From positions 1 through 40,235 of the forward strand of contig JACMNE010000029.1 of NCBI GenBank assembly GCA_014378715.1: DNA of 40,235 nucleotides, read 5' to 3'. Source of the DNA: Microbacteriaceae bacterium. Its GTDB lineage: Bacteria; Actinomycetota; Actinomycetes; Actinomycetales; Microbacteriaceae. Positions 32,734 through 39,915 of the stretch are shown here, piece after piece. The translations under genes were made by a program, and so were the position numbers. The notes beneath the pieces were generated by a model. That model saw nothing but the letters and a program-made list of their open reading frames with translations, was not told the origin of the DNA and ran no database searches. Numbering within the stretch: the first letter of the stretch is position 1; every line of letters begins with the position of its first letter.

Positions 32734-34227
32734 ATGAGTGCCCTCACCACCATCCGACGTTTCGAGCTCGACACGCGCCCGATCCATCCAGCGACACGAA
32801 TCGCCCTCGACAAGCGCTGGGCAGACCTCCCAGAGTCGGCGAAGACCGCCAACCAGCTGATCGGACGCTGCGCCGTCGGCTGCGAGGGCACCCACGGGGT
32901 GTTCCCGAAGTGCGACCTCACCTGCTCCCCCTGCTACCACTCTGCCGACGCGAACAAGGTGCGCATCGACGGTGCGCACACCGTGAGCGAGGTCGACGAG
33001 CAGATGCGGTTCCTCAACCAGATGCGCGGCCCACGAGCCCACGCGCAGCTGATCGGCGGCGAGGTGAGCCTCCTGCCGGCCGAGGACCACGCGCAGGCGC
33101 TGCTGACGATGCGCAAGTACGGCCGTGAGCCGATGTCGATGACCCACGGCGACTTCTCCTACGAGTACCTGCTCGACGTGGTGCTCGACGCCGACGGCAA
33201 GCCGCGCTTCGACAAGGTGTCATTCGCCGCGCACTTCGACTCGCTCATGCGCGGCCGACGCGGGGCGGTGCGTCCGCACAGCGAGGCCGAGCTGAACCCC
33301 TTCCGCGAGAGATTCGCGAAGATGTTCATCGACCTGAAGAAGGACCACGGCGTCAAGTCCTACCTTGCGCACAACATGACGGTGACCCCGTCGAACGTGG
33401 GCGAGGTCGCCTCGGTCACCCGCGACGTTCTCGACATGCCCTACGACATGATGTCGTTCCAGCCCGCCGCCTTCATCGGCGACGACCGCCGCTGGAAGGA
33501 GGATTTCACGGAGGTCACGATCGACTCCGTCTGGGAGCAGATCGAGGAGGGCGCCGGCCACCGGATCCCGTGGAAGGCCACCCAGTTCGGCGACCCGCGC
33601 TGCAACCGCTCCACCGTGGGCATGCGCGTCGATGGCACCTTCGCAGTGCTCCTCGACGCCGACAACCCCAAAGACATCGCCGCCCGCGACCGCTTCCTCG
33701 AGCATTTCGGCGGAATGATCTTCGGCGACATCCCGAAACACATCCTCACGATCAAGATCATCCGCGCGATCGCCGGTCACCCCGGCGACCTCGCCCCTCT
33801 CGTGGGACTGGCCAGTCGCGTGGTCACGCGCGCCGGCGGGCTGCGGCGCATGATCCGCGCCGCCCGCAGGGGCAAGCTCGGCTTCAAGACCTTCGTGGTG
33901 CACAACTTCATGGACGCCGTCGACGTCGTCCCCGCCTGGGAGCTGATGGAGAAGGGCATCGCCAGCGACGACCCGAAGATCAAGGAGACCCAGGAGCGTC
34001 TCGGCTCGTGCATGTACGCGATGAGCCACCCCGAGGACGGACGCCTCGTGCCCGCCTGCACCCAGCATTCCGTGCTCGACCCGATCGAGAACATCGGACT
34101 GCGCAAGCTCCTGCCGCTGATCGGGCGCACCGCGGCCGACTCCGCGACCGAGATCGTCTCCCGCCCCAGCGGGATGACCCCGGTGCGGTCGACGCGTCGT
34201 GCCGATGGCGCCCCCGCCCGCCCCTAG
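32734..34227 (+). CDS. Radical SAM protein, function unknown
   Basis: 497 residues. The [4Fe-4S] motif C60-x3-C64-x2-C67 (KCDLTCSPCYH) is followed by a GGE-type SAM motif (LIGGEVSLLP). Extra cysteines lie before it (IGRCAVGCEGTH, C46 and C50) and in the C-terminal part (GDPRCNR, GSCMYAM, VPACTQH), enough for an auxiliary cluster. The middle segment (AHNMTVTPSNVGEV, MSFQPAAFIGDDRRWKEDF) is typical of a group of actinobacterial radical SAM proteins without known function. ATG 32734 with GGAAGAG upstream. It overlaps an APH-like kinase gene, followed by a TIGR04283-type glycosyltransferase; together they probably make or modify a small molecule or lipid (inference). Confidence 0.85.
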   Translation: MSALTTIRRFELDTRPIHPATRIALDKRWADLPESAKTANQLIGRCAVGCEGTHGVFPKCDLTCSPCYHSADANKVRIDGAHTVSEVDEQMRFLNQMRGPRAHAQLIGGEVSLLPAEDHAQALLTMRKYGREPMSMTHGDFSYEYLLDVVLDADGKPRFDKVSFAAHFDSLMRGRRGAVRPHSEAELNPFRERFAKMFIDLKKDHGVKSYLAHNMTVTPSNVGEVASVTRDVLDMPYDMMSFQPAAFIGDDRRWKEDFTEVTIDSVWEQIEEGAGHRIPWKATQFGDPRCNRSTVGMRVDGTFAVLLDADNPKDIAARDRFLEHFGGMIFGDIPKHILTIKIIRAIAGHPGDLAPLVGLASRVVTRAGGLRRMIRAARRGKLGFKTFVVHNFMDAVDVVPAWELMEKGIASDDPKIKETQERLGSCMYAMSHPEDGRLVPACTQHSVLDPIENIGLRKLLPLIGRTAADSATEIVSRPSGMTPVRSTRRADGAPARP

Positions 34228-35278
34228 CGTCGACCTGCTCGACGACCTCCTGGGGACCCTCCGGGAGGCGATAGCGGATGTCGCGCCGCACTGGTCGACC
34301 GCCCGGCTGCAGCCCCTGGCTGACGCCGGTCTCGCCCACCACCACGTCGCGCTCGAGGGCACGGGGGTGCTCGCCCGCATCCCGAAGCAGAGCCAGCTGC
34401 AGCTCGACGCTTCGGCAAACCTGGCCTACCAGGAGGCGTGCTTCACCCGCGCCGCCGCGAGCGGGCACACCCCCGCCCTCACCGCCGTGCTGGCGCCGCG
34501 CCCGGGGCTCCCCCGAGGTGCGCTGCTCGTCGAGCACATCGAGGGGCGCGCGGCGGAGCTGCCCCGCGACCTCGCCGCGATCGCCACGGCCCTCGCCCGC
34601 ATCCACGCCCTCCCCCTGCCCGCCGACCGCGCCCCGCTCTGGGACCACGCGGACCCGCTTGCCGCGCTCGACCTCGAGATCCGCGCACAGGCCGCCTATC
34701 TTGACGAGGCGCGGATCGATCCGACCGCCCGCGCCTTGATCGAGGGGGAGCTCGCTCGGCTCGCCGAGCTGGTCAGCGCGCCCGACCGCCCGGAGCGGCA
34801 CCTCATCGCGTTCGACGCCCACCCGGGCAATTTCGTCATCCGCCCCGATGGGCGGGCTGTGCTCGTCGACCTGGAGAAGTGCCGCTACAGCTACCCCGCC
34901 CTCGACCTGGCGCACGCCACCCTTTACACCTCGACGACCTGGGAGCCGGGGGCCACGACCACACTCGGACCGGAGGAGGTGAGCGAATTCCAGTCCGGAT
35001 GGGAGCGGATGTTCCGGCAGGCGGGCGGTGCGGATCCGGCGAGCAATTGGCACCTGCCGCTACGCCGAGCGATGTGGCTGTGGTCGGCGACCTGGAGCGC
35101 CAAGTGGTCGGTGCTCTCCGACCGGGAGCGTGCAGAGTCCCCCGACGGCGAGGACTGGTCGGCCGGGAACAGCACCGACGCCCTCACCGTGCACGTGCGG
35201 GAGCGCGTGGGCCACTATCTCGACGCCGCGACCGTCGCGGGGATCCTGCGGGGACTGGGGGAACTCGATGGAGCGTGA
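34205..35278 (+). CDS. Phosphotransferase of the APH/choline-kinase fold
   Basis: 357 residues. The catalytic loop FDAHPGNFVI keeps the Asp and Asn of the APH family (canonical HGDxHPGN) but has Ala-Phe instead of His-Gly before the Asp. LVDLEKCRYSYPALDLAH is the second metal-binding Asp segment. N-lobe and the helix WLWSATWSAKWSVL also fit. Such kinases phosphorylate small alcohols or sugars; antibiotic resistance need not be involved. ATG 34205, or GTG 34199, both inside the radical SAM gene (about 23 bases overlap); its end overlaps the glycosyltransferase start by 11 bases. Confidence 0.82.
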   Translation: MAPPPAPSVDLLDDLLGTLREAIADVAPHWSTARLQPLADAGLAHHHVALEGTGVLARIPKQSQLQLDASANLAYQEACFTRAAASGHTPALTAVLAPRPGLPRGALLVEHIEGRAAELPRDLAAIATALARIHALPLPADRAPLWDHADPLAALDLEIRAQAAYLDEARIDPTARALIEGELARLAELVSAPDRPERHLIAFDAHPGNFVIRPDGRAVLVDLEKCRYSYPALDLAHATLYTSTTWEPGATTTLGPEEVSEFQSGWERMFRQAGGADPASNWHLPLRRAMWLWSATWSAKWSVLSDRERAESPDGEDWSAGNSTDALTVHVRERVGHYLDAATVAGILRGLGELDGA

Positions 35279-36044
35279 CACCGCACTGAGTGTGGTGATG
35301 CCGGTGCTCGACGAGGCCCCGACCATCGCCGCCCGGCTCGAGGCGCTCCACGACCTGCGCGCCTCCGGCGCCCAGGTGGTCGTCGTCGACGGGGGCAGCG
35401 CCGACTCCACCGTGGCGATCGCGCGCGCCTTCGCCGACATCGTCATCACCGCCCCCCGCGGTCGGGCCTCCCAGATGAACGCGGGTGCCGCCGCCGCCAC
35501 CGGCGCGGTCCTGCTGTTCCTGCACGCCGACGCCCGCCTGCCCGCGCGGGCCGGCGAGCTCATCGAGGAGGTGCTCGGCACGGACCCGCCGCGGTCACGC
35601 GACGGGCGGCACCGTGGCCCCGCCTATCACTGGGGCCGTTTCGACGTGCGGATTGACAGCCGGCGGCCGGTACTGAGGATGGTCTCCGCCGCGATGAACT
35701 GGCGCTCGCACCTCACCGGTATCGCCACCGGCGACCAAGCCATCTTCGTGCGCCGCACCCTGTTCGACAGCGTCGGCGGTTTCCCCGACATCGCCCTGAT
35801 GGAGGACATCGCCCTCTCCCGCGCCCTCCGCCGCAGCGGGCGCCCCGCACGTATCCGGGAGTGCGTCTTCCCGTCGCCGCGCGGCTGGGAGCAGCGCGGT
35901 GCCTGGCGAACCATCGTGCTGATGTGGCGACTGCGGCTTGCCTACCGCTTCGGCGCCGACCCCCGCGAGCTCGCGGTGCGCTACGGCTATCAGCCTCGGG
36001 AGCACGCGGCGCCGGCTGGTGCGCCACACCGGAGAAGCGGATGA
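35268..36044 (+). CDS. Family 2 glycosyltransferase, rSAM-associated transferase 2 type (TIGR04283)
   Basis: 258 residues with a GT-A fold: SVVMPVLDEAPTIAARL, VVDGGSADST (41-48, nucleotide site), LLFLHADARLP (DxD-like), then the subfamily blocks RSHLTGIATGDQAIFVRR, GGFPDIALMEDIALS and WRTIVLMWRLRLAYRFGADP. TIGR04283 members are noted for occurring with radical SAM enzymes (established as a genomic association), as here. A charged segment around TDPPRSRDGRHRG is longer than usual. Third gene of the overlapping trio. The tail after GYQPREH looks unconserved. Confidence 0.85.
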   Translation: MERDTALSVVMPVLDEAPTIAARLEALHDLRASGAQVVVVDGGSADSTVAIARAFADIVITAPRGRASQMNAGAAAATGAVLLFLHADARLPARAGELIEEVLGTDPPRSRDGRHRGPAYHWGRFDVRIDSRRPVLRMVSAAMNWRSHLTGIATGDQAIFVRRTLFDSVGGFPDIALMEDIALSRALRRSGRPARIRECVFPSPRGWEQRGAWRTIVLMWRLRLAYRFGADPRELAVRYGYQPREHAAPAGAPHRRSG

Positions 36045-36073
36045 GGGTGCACCGCGCTCACCAGCGGGGATAA

Positions 36074-36502
36074 GGCGTCAGCGGATCCCAGCAGCTGTTC
36101 CCCGATCAGGGCATCAACGGCACCGGTGTCGACCAGCTCTGCGAGGTCGCCGGAGTCTCCCAGCGCACCCTCTACCAGCACTTCGCCGGGAAGGATGAGC
36201 TGATCGCCGAATACCTCCGCCGCTTCGATCCGGATGTCCTGCCCGAGGTCTTCGACCGCGCCGACCTCGTCCCCCGCGAGCGCCTCCTCGCCGTCTTCGA
36301 GATCCACTCGGCCCTGTGTCCCTTCATCGGGGCGGCCGTCGAAGCCGGTGCGGGCGACCCCGAGCGACTCGGCGAGCAACTCGCTCTCCTGCTGGATGGC
36401 GCCTCGGCCCGCGGCCGGGTTCTCGACACCCACGTCTTCGCCACCGCCGCCGCCATTGCCGCCATTCTCATCGACGCCGCGATCCCGGCGACTGCCGCCT
36501 GA
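36074..36502 (+). pseudogene. Degenerate TetR-family regulator
   Basis: A frame of 142 codons opens after TAA (36071) and ends at TGA (36500). It reads LFPDQGINGTGVDQLCEVAG then VSQRTLYQHFAGKDELIAEY, a clear TetR DNA-binding domain, followed by a regulator C-terminus with CPFIGAAVEAG and DPERLGEQLALLLDGAS. The part before the DNA-binding helices is lost and no ATG, GTG or TTG precedes the domain. Between CPFIGAAVEAG and the DPERL segment, where full-length proteins have about 35-40 more residues, there is a clean in-frame deletion. So both start and core are damaged. The frame continues, past the TGA, into the truncated acetyltransferase. Confidence 0.75.
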
Positions 36503-36946
36503 TCTGCGTCGGCACTGCGGCAAGGGAGCGTCGCATTAGGTGGGAACCAGCTGTATCGCGGCTACCGCGCCTTCTACGAACTCGCTCCCGATGACGATGT
36601 GGTCGACCGTGTCTGGTCCTGGGTCACAGACGAGAGCCACGAGGTCAACTCCGTCGTTGCCGTTTCCGCGGGTCACCTGGTGGGGCTTGCGCACTACCGC
36701 CGATTCGCCCGACCAACCTCCGGAACGGTGGGGCTCTACTTGGACGACCTCTACACCTCCCCGACCAGTCGCGGCACCGGTGTCGGGCGGGCGCTGCTGC
36801 GCCAGCTGTCATCGTTGGCCGTCGCGGAAGGCATCTCCGTCGTTCGGTGGATCACTGCTGAGGACAACACGCTCGCCCGTCGTCTCTACGATTCGACCGC
36901 TCGAGCGACGAAATGGGTCACGTACGACCTCGCACCCGGACAGTGA
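36503..36946 (+). pseudogene. GNAT acetyltransferase lacking a normal start (truncated)
   Basis: Homology starts near 36548 (NQLYRGYRAFYELAPDDD) and runs to the stop at 36946, with DRVWSWVTDESHEVNSVVAV, the acetyl-CoA loop SRGTGVGRALLRQL and the C-terminal ARRLYDSTARATKWVTYDL. The first ~15 residues of the family and any start codon are missing; only GTG 36599 could begin a shortened 115-residue protein lacking the first helices. The C-terminal half is intact, so loss is recent or the short form is used. It lies in the same frame as the TetR remnant, consistent with one deletion or junction affecting both. Confidence 0.65.
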
Positions 36947-36958
36947 CCGATCCTCCAC

Positions 36959-37032
36959 CTGACGCGCTCGGCTCAGCTGGATCTCGACGACGTGACCGAG
37001 TTCCTGCGTGCCGCCGACCTGACGGTCGGTGG
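36959..37032 (+). pseudogene. Fragment of a second GNAT acetyltransferase N-terminus
   Basis: About 24 codons reading RSAQLDLDDVTEFLRAADLT then VGG, which matches the start of short GNAT proteins (substrate helix region), followed by unrelated sequence. No start and no downstream acetyl-CoA loop. Short, so the call is tentative. Confidence 0.35.
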
Positions 37033-37058
37033 AAGACCTCGCGTGGGACACTGGGCGG

Positions 37059-37349
37059 GTGATCACCGAACATGCCCTCCTGCCCGTCATCCCCGGTCGT
37101 GAGGTCGAATTCGAGGCGGCCTTTTCCCGGGCGCGGACACTCATCTCGTCAATGCCCGGCTGTCGGAGCGTGGTGTTGTCGCGTTCGATGGAGTCTCAGA
37201 GCACCTACCTGTTGCTCGTCGAGTGGGACCGGCTCGAGGACCACACCATCGGCTTCCGGCAGTCTGCGCAGTATCAAGATTGGCGCACCCTTCTCCACCA
37301 CTTCTATGACCCGTTTCCGCTCGTCGAGCACTTCCAGACCGTTCCATGA
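37059..37349 (+). CDS. Antibiotic-biosynthesis-monooxygenase-type (ABM) small protein
   Basis: 96 residues, one ferredoxin-like ABM domain: ITEHALLPVIPGREVEFEAA, the middle strand block SMPGCRSVVLSRSMESQSTY and LLLVEWDRLEDHTIGFRQSA, with the aromatic tail HHFYDPFPLVEHF. Such dimeric proteins are quinol or heme-degrading monooxygenases, or have no assigned role. GTG 37059 is the best start for the domain; GTG further upstream (37029) adds ten residues without support. The gene looks intact although everything just upstream is decayed. Confidence 0.75.
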   Translation: MITEHALLPVIPGREVEFEAAFSRARTLISSMPGCRSVVLSRSMESQSTYLLLVEWDRLEDHTIGFRQSAQYQDWRTLLHHFYDPFPLVEHFQTVP

Positions 37350-37416
37350 CGCATAGCCTCGCGACCTGAAGCCCGTGCACCGCTCGACGGTGACGCCTGT
37401 TCTCCGAACGTCACTG

Positions 37417-37680
37417 CGGCGGGGGTTCTGCCACGCCTCCACCGCTGCGGCGCCCCTTTTGCGCTGCGGCGGGGTGAACGCCGGGAACGGGGTGCGGGAA
37501 CGGCGGGGGATCTGCCACCGTCTCATCCGCTCCGGCGTCCGTTCAGCGCTCGGGCGTGGTCAATGCCGGGAACGGCGTGCCGGTACGGCGGGGATTGCGG
37601 ACAACGGCGGGCGTGTCGCCACAGCGATTCCGGCTGCGGCGCCTCTCGCGGACAGCGGCCCCCGGCGTGCCGACCGCCGG
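37417..37680. repeat. Imperfect tandem repeats of about 85 bp (three copies)
   Basis: CGGCGGGG recurs at 37417, 37501 and 37586 (spacing 84 and 85). In copies one and two it is followed by TCTGCCAC and, 27-28 bases in, by GCTSCGGCGYCC (37444 and 37529); both end with GCCGGGAACGGSGTGC (37480 and 37565). Copy three keeps the start and GCTGCGGCGCC (37633) but has a 20-base insertion and a different end. Copies one and two agree at most positions. Confidence 0.7.
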
Positions 37681-37701
37681 ATGCGGTAAGAGGCGCCGCA
37701 G
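37634..37701. repeat. 13-bp perfect inverted repeat
   Basis: CTGCGGCGCCTCT (37634-37646) and AGAGGCGCCGCAG (37689-37701) are exact inverse complements with 42 bases between. The left arm lies in the third tandem copy. It could be a REP-like element or a remnant of a mobile end; no transposase is near. Confidence 0.65.
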
Positions 37702-37933
37702 TGTTCGAGGCAACCACCGGGGGGCGAACCGCGAAATCGCGCCCGGACTGAGTCGGGGACGGCATCCGGCTGGACGCGCAGGCGCCGATCGCACGCGGCG
37801 CTACCCGCGATTCGAGCGAGCTCTGTTCACTCACGCTGGGATGATCACCGGTGCGCGTGTCCACAGCATGCGCGCAGTCGGACCCGACGCCCAGGAACGG
37901 CACCCGGTCGGCGCTCCCACGCCACCGACCGAC

Positions 37934-38818
37934 CTACGGCAGCCTTACCAACGCCGACCACAGGTCGGCGAGGATCGCGTCGGCGTCGACCCCCACGCAC
38001 ACGTCGGCACGCCGCGACGGCCGACCGTAGTCGGGGGCCCCTGCGGCGTCGAGGGTGGGCAGGTCGCGCTCCTCGAGCCGCACCCAGTCGGGATTCCGCA
38101 GGAGCGCGACGTTCACGACGTCCCAGAGCACCTTGCGGCGCGACACGGTTCCGCCGCCGACGGCATCCCTGGCCTCCCGCTCGGAGCACCAGCCCTCGAT
38201 GATCCCGGCGAGGTACCCGGCAGCGTCTCCGCCGAGGCCGGTGAGGCTCTGCGCGTACTCCCGCCAGTCGACCGCGACCTCGGCGATTCTCGGCCAGCCG
38301 GGGAGGAGGGTCAACCGGATGTCGCTCGAGTACAGGGCACGCCAGGCCGCGACATCCGCTCTGGCATTGAGCTCGCCGAGCCGCCGGTGGATCCAGGTCG
38401 CCTCGTCGGGAAACGCGCCGGCCCAGACCACGTGCACCCGATCGAGCAGGTGAGGGTGCAGGAGCACCAGGGACGCGACATCCGTGATCGGTCCGGTCGC
38501 CAGGAGGGTGAGCGGGGCGACGCGCGCCTGCTCCACGATGAAGTCGAGGCCGGCGCTGGTCACCGGGGAGGTCGGGGTCTCCATCGGAGTGCGGGCCCCG
38601 GCGGGGCAGGGCAGCCCGGGGCGGCCGCAGAGGTCGGCGACGCGGCGGGCCTCCTCGACGTAGCGGTCGACCGATGCGGGACCGGAGGCGACCGTGTTCT
38701 GCACCGACACCACACCGAGCACATCGAGGTCGGCGCAGCCCAGGGCGTAGGCGATCGCGAGCTGGTCGTCGATCTCATTGTTCGTGTCACAGTCGAGGAT
38801 CACGCGGGCGCCCATCAT
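37934..38818 (-). CDS. Nucleoside hydrolase (IUNH family)
   Basis: Cleaves the N-glycosidic bond of a (ribo)nucleoside, 294 residues. The Ca-binding motif is DCDTNNEIDDQLAI (D9, D11, D17, D18), with PLTLLATGPITDVASLVL further on, both typical; the C-terminal active-site region with VLWDVVNVALL is present but less conserved than in purine-specific members. The start ATG 38818 overlaps the stop of the ABC ATPase gene (ATGA). Its place in an ABC operon suggests that the imported compound is a nucleoside or carries one. Confidence 0.88.
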   Translation of the reverse strand: MMGARVILDCDTNNEIDDQLAIAYALGCADLDVLGVVSVQNTVASGPASVDRYVEEARRVADLCGRPGLPCPAGARTPMETPTSPVTSAGLDFIVEQARVAPLTLLATGPITDVASLVLLHPHLLDRVHVVWAGAFPDEATWIHRRLGELNARADVAAWRALYSSDIRLTLLPGWPRIAEVAVDWREYAQSLTGLGGDAAGYLAGIIEGWCSEREARDAVGGGTVSRRKVLWDVVNVALLRNPDWVRLEERDLPTLDAAGAPDYGRPSRRADVCVGVDADAILADLWSALVRLP

Positions 38819-39915
38819 GCCCGGTGTCCGGCCATAGTGACCGTCGAGACGGCGGCACGGGGCAGCCGCACCGCCACGCGGGAGCCGATCTCCACCCCCT
38901 GGCCGGGTGGCAGCTCCGCGCGCAGTTCGACGGCTGGCTCGTCGCCGGCAGAGAAGGTGACCGTGAGCATACGCCGGGGCCCGAGATTGCGCACCCCGGT
39001 GACCGTGCCGGCGAACTCGTCGGCATCGATGCCCGGATCCCCGCCCAGCAGCCGCACCCCCACCGCCTCCTGTCGCACGACGAGGGTGGCTGCGGCGTCG
39101 GAGCGGCCGTCGGCAGAAGCGGATGTCACGTCGAACTCGACACGTCCGATCGACGAGTGGTGCGCGCCATCCGCTATCCGCCCGGGGACCTCGTTGAGAC
39201 CGCCCATCAGCCGGGCGACCCGCAGCGACGCCGGCCGGTTGTAGACGCGGTCGACGGTGTCGTGCTGCAGCAGTTCGCCCAGGTGGAGCACGGCGATGCG
39301 GTCGGCGACGGCGGCGGCCTCGTCGCGGTCGTGGGTGACCAGCACGATCGTCGGCGACAGTGCAGAGCGGATGTCGCGGATCAGCTCGTGCATGTCGGCG
39401 CGCAGAGCTGGGTCGAGCGCACTGAACGGCTCGTCGAGCAGCAGCACACTGGGCTTGGCGGCGAGCGCCCTCGCGATCGCGACCCGCTGCTCCTGCCCGC
39501 CGGACAGCTCCTGCACGGAGCGGCCACCGTAGTCGCCGAGCTGCACCATGTCGAGGTAGGCCGCGGCATTCCGGCGGGACTGGGTACGGCTCGCTCCGCC
39601 CACCCGATCGGCGAAGGCGACGTTGTCGAGCACACTCAGGTGCGGGAAGAGGAGCGGGCGCTGGAAGACCATGCCCATCCCGCGCCGCTCCGGTGCGAGA
39701 CCGGCGATGTCCGTGCCGTCGACGAGCACCTGCCCGGCCGAGACGAAGTCGAGTCCGGCCATCACCCGCAGGATCGTGCTCTTGCCCGACCCGCTCGGGC
39801 CGAGGATCGCCGTGCACGACCCGGCCGGCACCTCGAGCGTCACATCGTCGAGGGCCGGGGCGTGCGCGGTGGAGAACGACTTGGAGACGCAGTTCAGATG
39901 CAGGTGGGCGCTCAT
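38815..39915 (-). CDS. ABC importer ATPase, PotA/FbpC type
   Basis: 366 residues. Walker A GPSGSGKST (39-47), Q-loop VFQRPLLFPHL, signature LSGGQEQRVAIARALA, Walker B VLLLDEPFSALD and the switch His (VTHDRDEAA), then a C-terminal TOBE-like beta domain (about 250-366, with TVTGVRNLGPRRMLTV). This domain plan is that of spermidine/putrescine, iron and thiamine-type importers. Gene order: permease, ATPase, nucleoside hydrolase, all with four-base overlaps. Confidence 0.93.
   Translation of the reverse strand: MSAHLHLNCVSKSFSTAHAPALDDVTLEVPAGSCTAILGPSGSGKSTILRVMAGLDFVSAGQVLVDGTDIAGLAPERRGMGMVFQRPLLFPHLSVLDNVAFADRVGGASRTQSRRNAAAYLDMVQLGDYGGRSVQELSGGQEQRVAIARALAAKPSVLLLDEPFSALDPALRADMHELIRDIRSALSPTIVLVTHDRDEAAAVADRIAVLHLGELLQHDTVDRVYNRPASLRVARLMGGLNEVPGRIADGAHHSSIGRVEFDVTSASADGRSDAAATLVVRQEAVGVRLLGGDPGIDADEFAGTVTGVRNLGPRRMLTVTFSAGDEPAVELRAELPPGQGVEIGSRVAVRLPRAAVSTVTMAGHRA

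Larger units (their letters stand above)
37350..37933. other. 584-base stretch without a gene, holding diverged tandem repeats
   Basis: No open frame here resembles a protein family. It contains the ~85-base repeat array at 37417-37680, the 13-base inverted repeat at 37634-37701, and about 230 bases (37702-37933) in which I see no feature except GC-rich, codon-unlike sequence before the end of the nucleoside hydrolase gene. Confidence 0.6.

Noticed and set aside
32734-34227. Selenocysteine in the radical SAM or glycosyltransferase genes
   Set aside because: The rSAM/selenodomain association made me look, but no in-frame TGA interrupts either gene and no SECIS-like structure was apparent.
34205-35278. 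Aminoglycoside resistance gene
   Set aside because: Only the fold is shared; operon with radical SAM and glycosyltransferase and the changed catalytic loop argue for a metabolic kinase.
36540-36962. 140-codon frame over the acetyltransferase
   Set aside because: Thr/Ser/Pro-rich shadow in another frame; the acetyltransferase motifs are in the frame ending at 36946.
37375-37689. Small protein encoded in the repeat region (either strand)
   Set aside because: Arg/Ala/Gly-rich frames, no start signal, and the repeats shift phase (84, 85 bases), so no protein repeat is kept.
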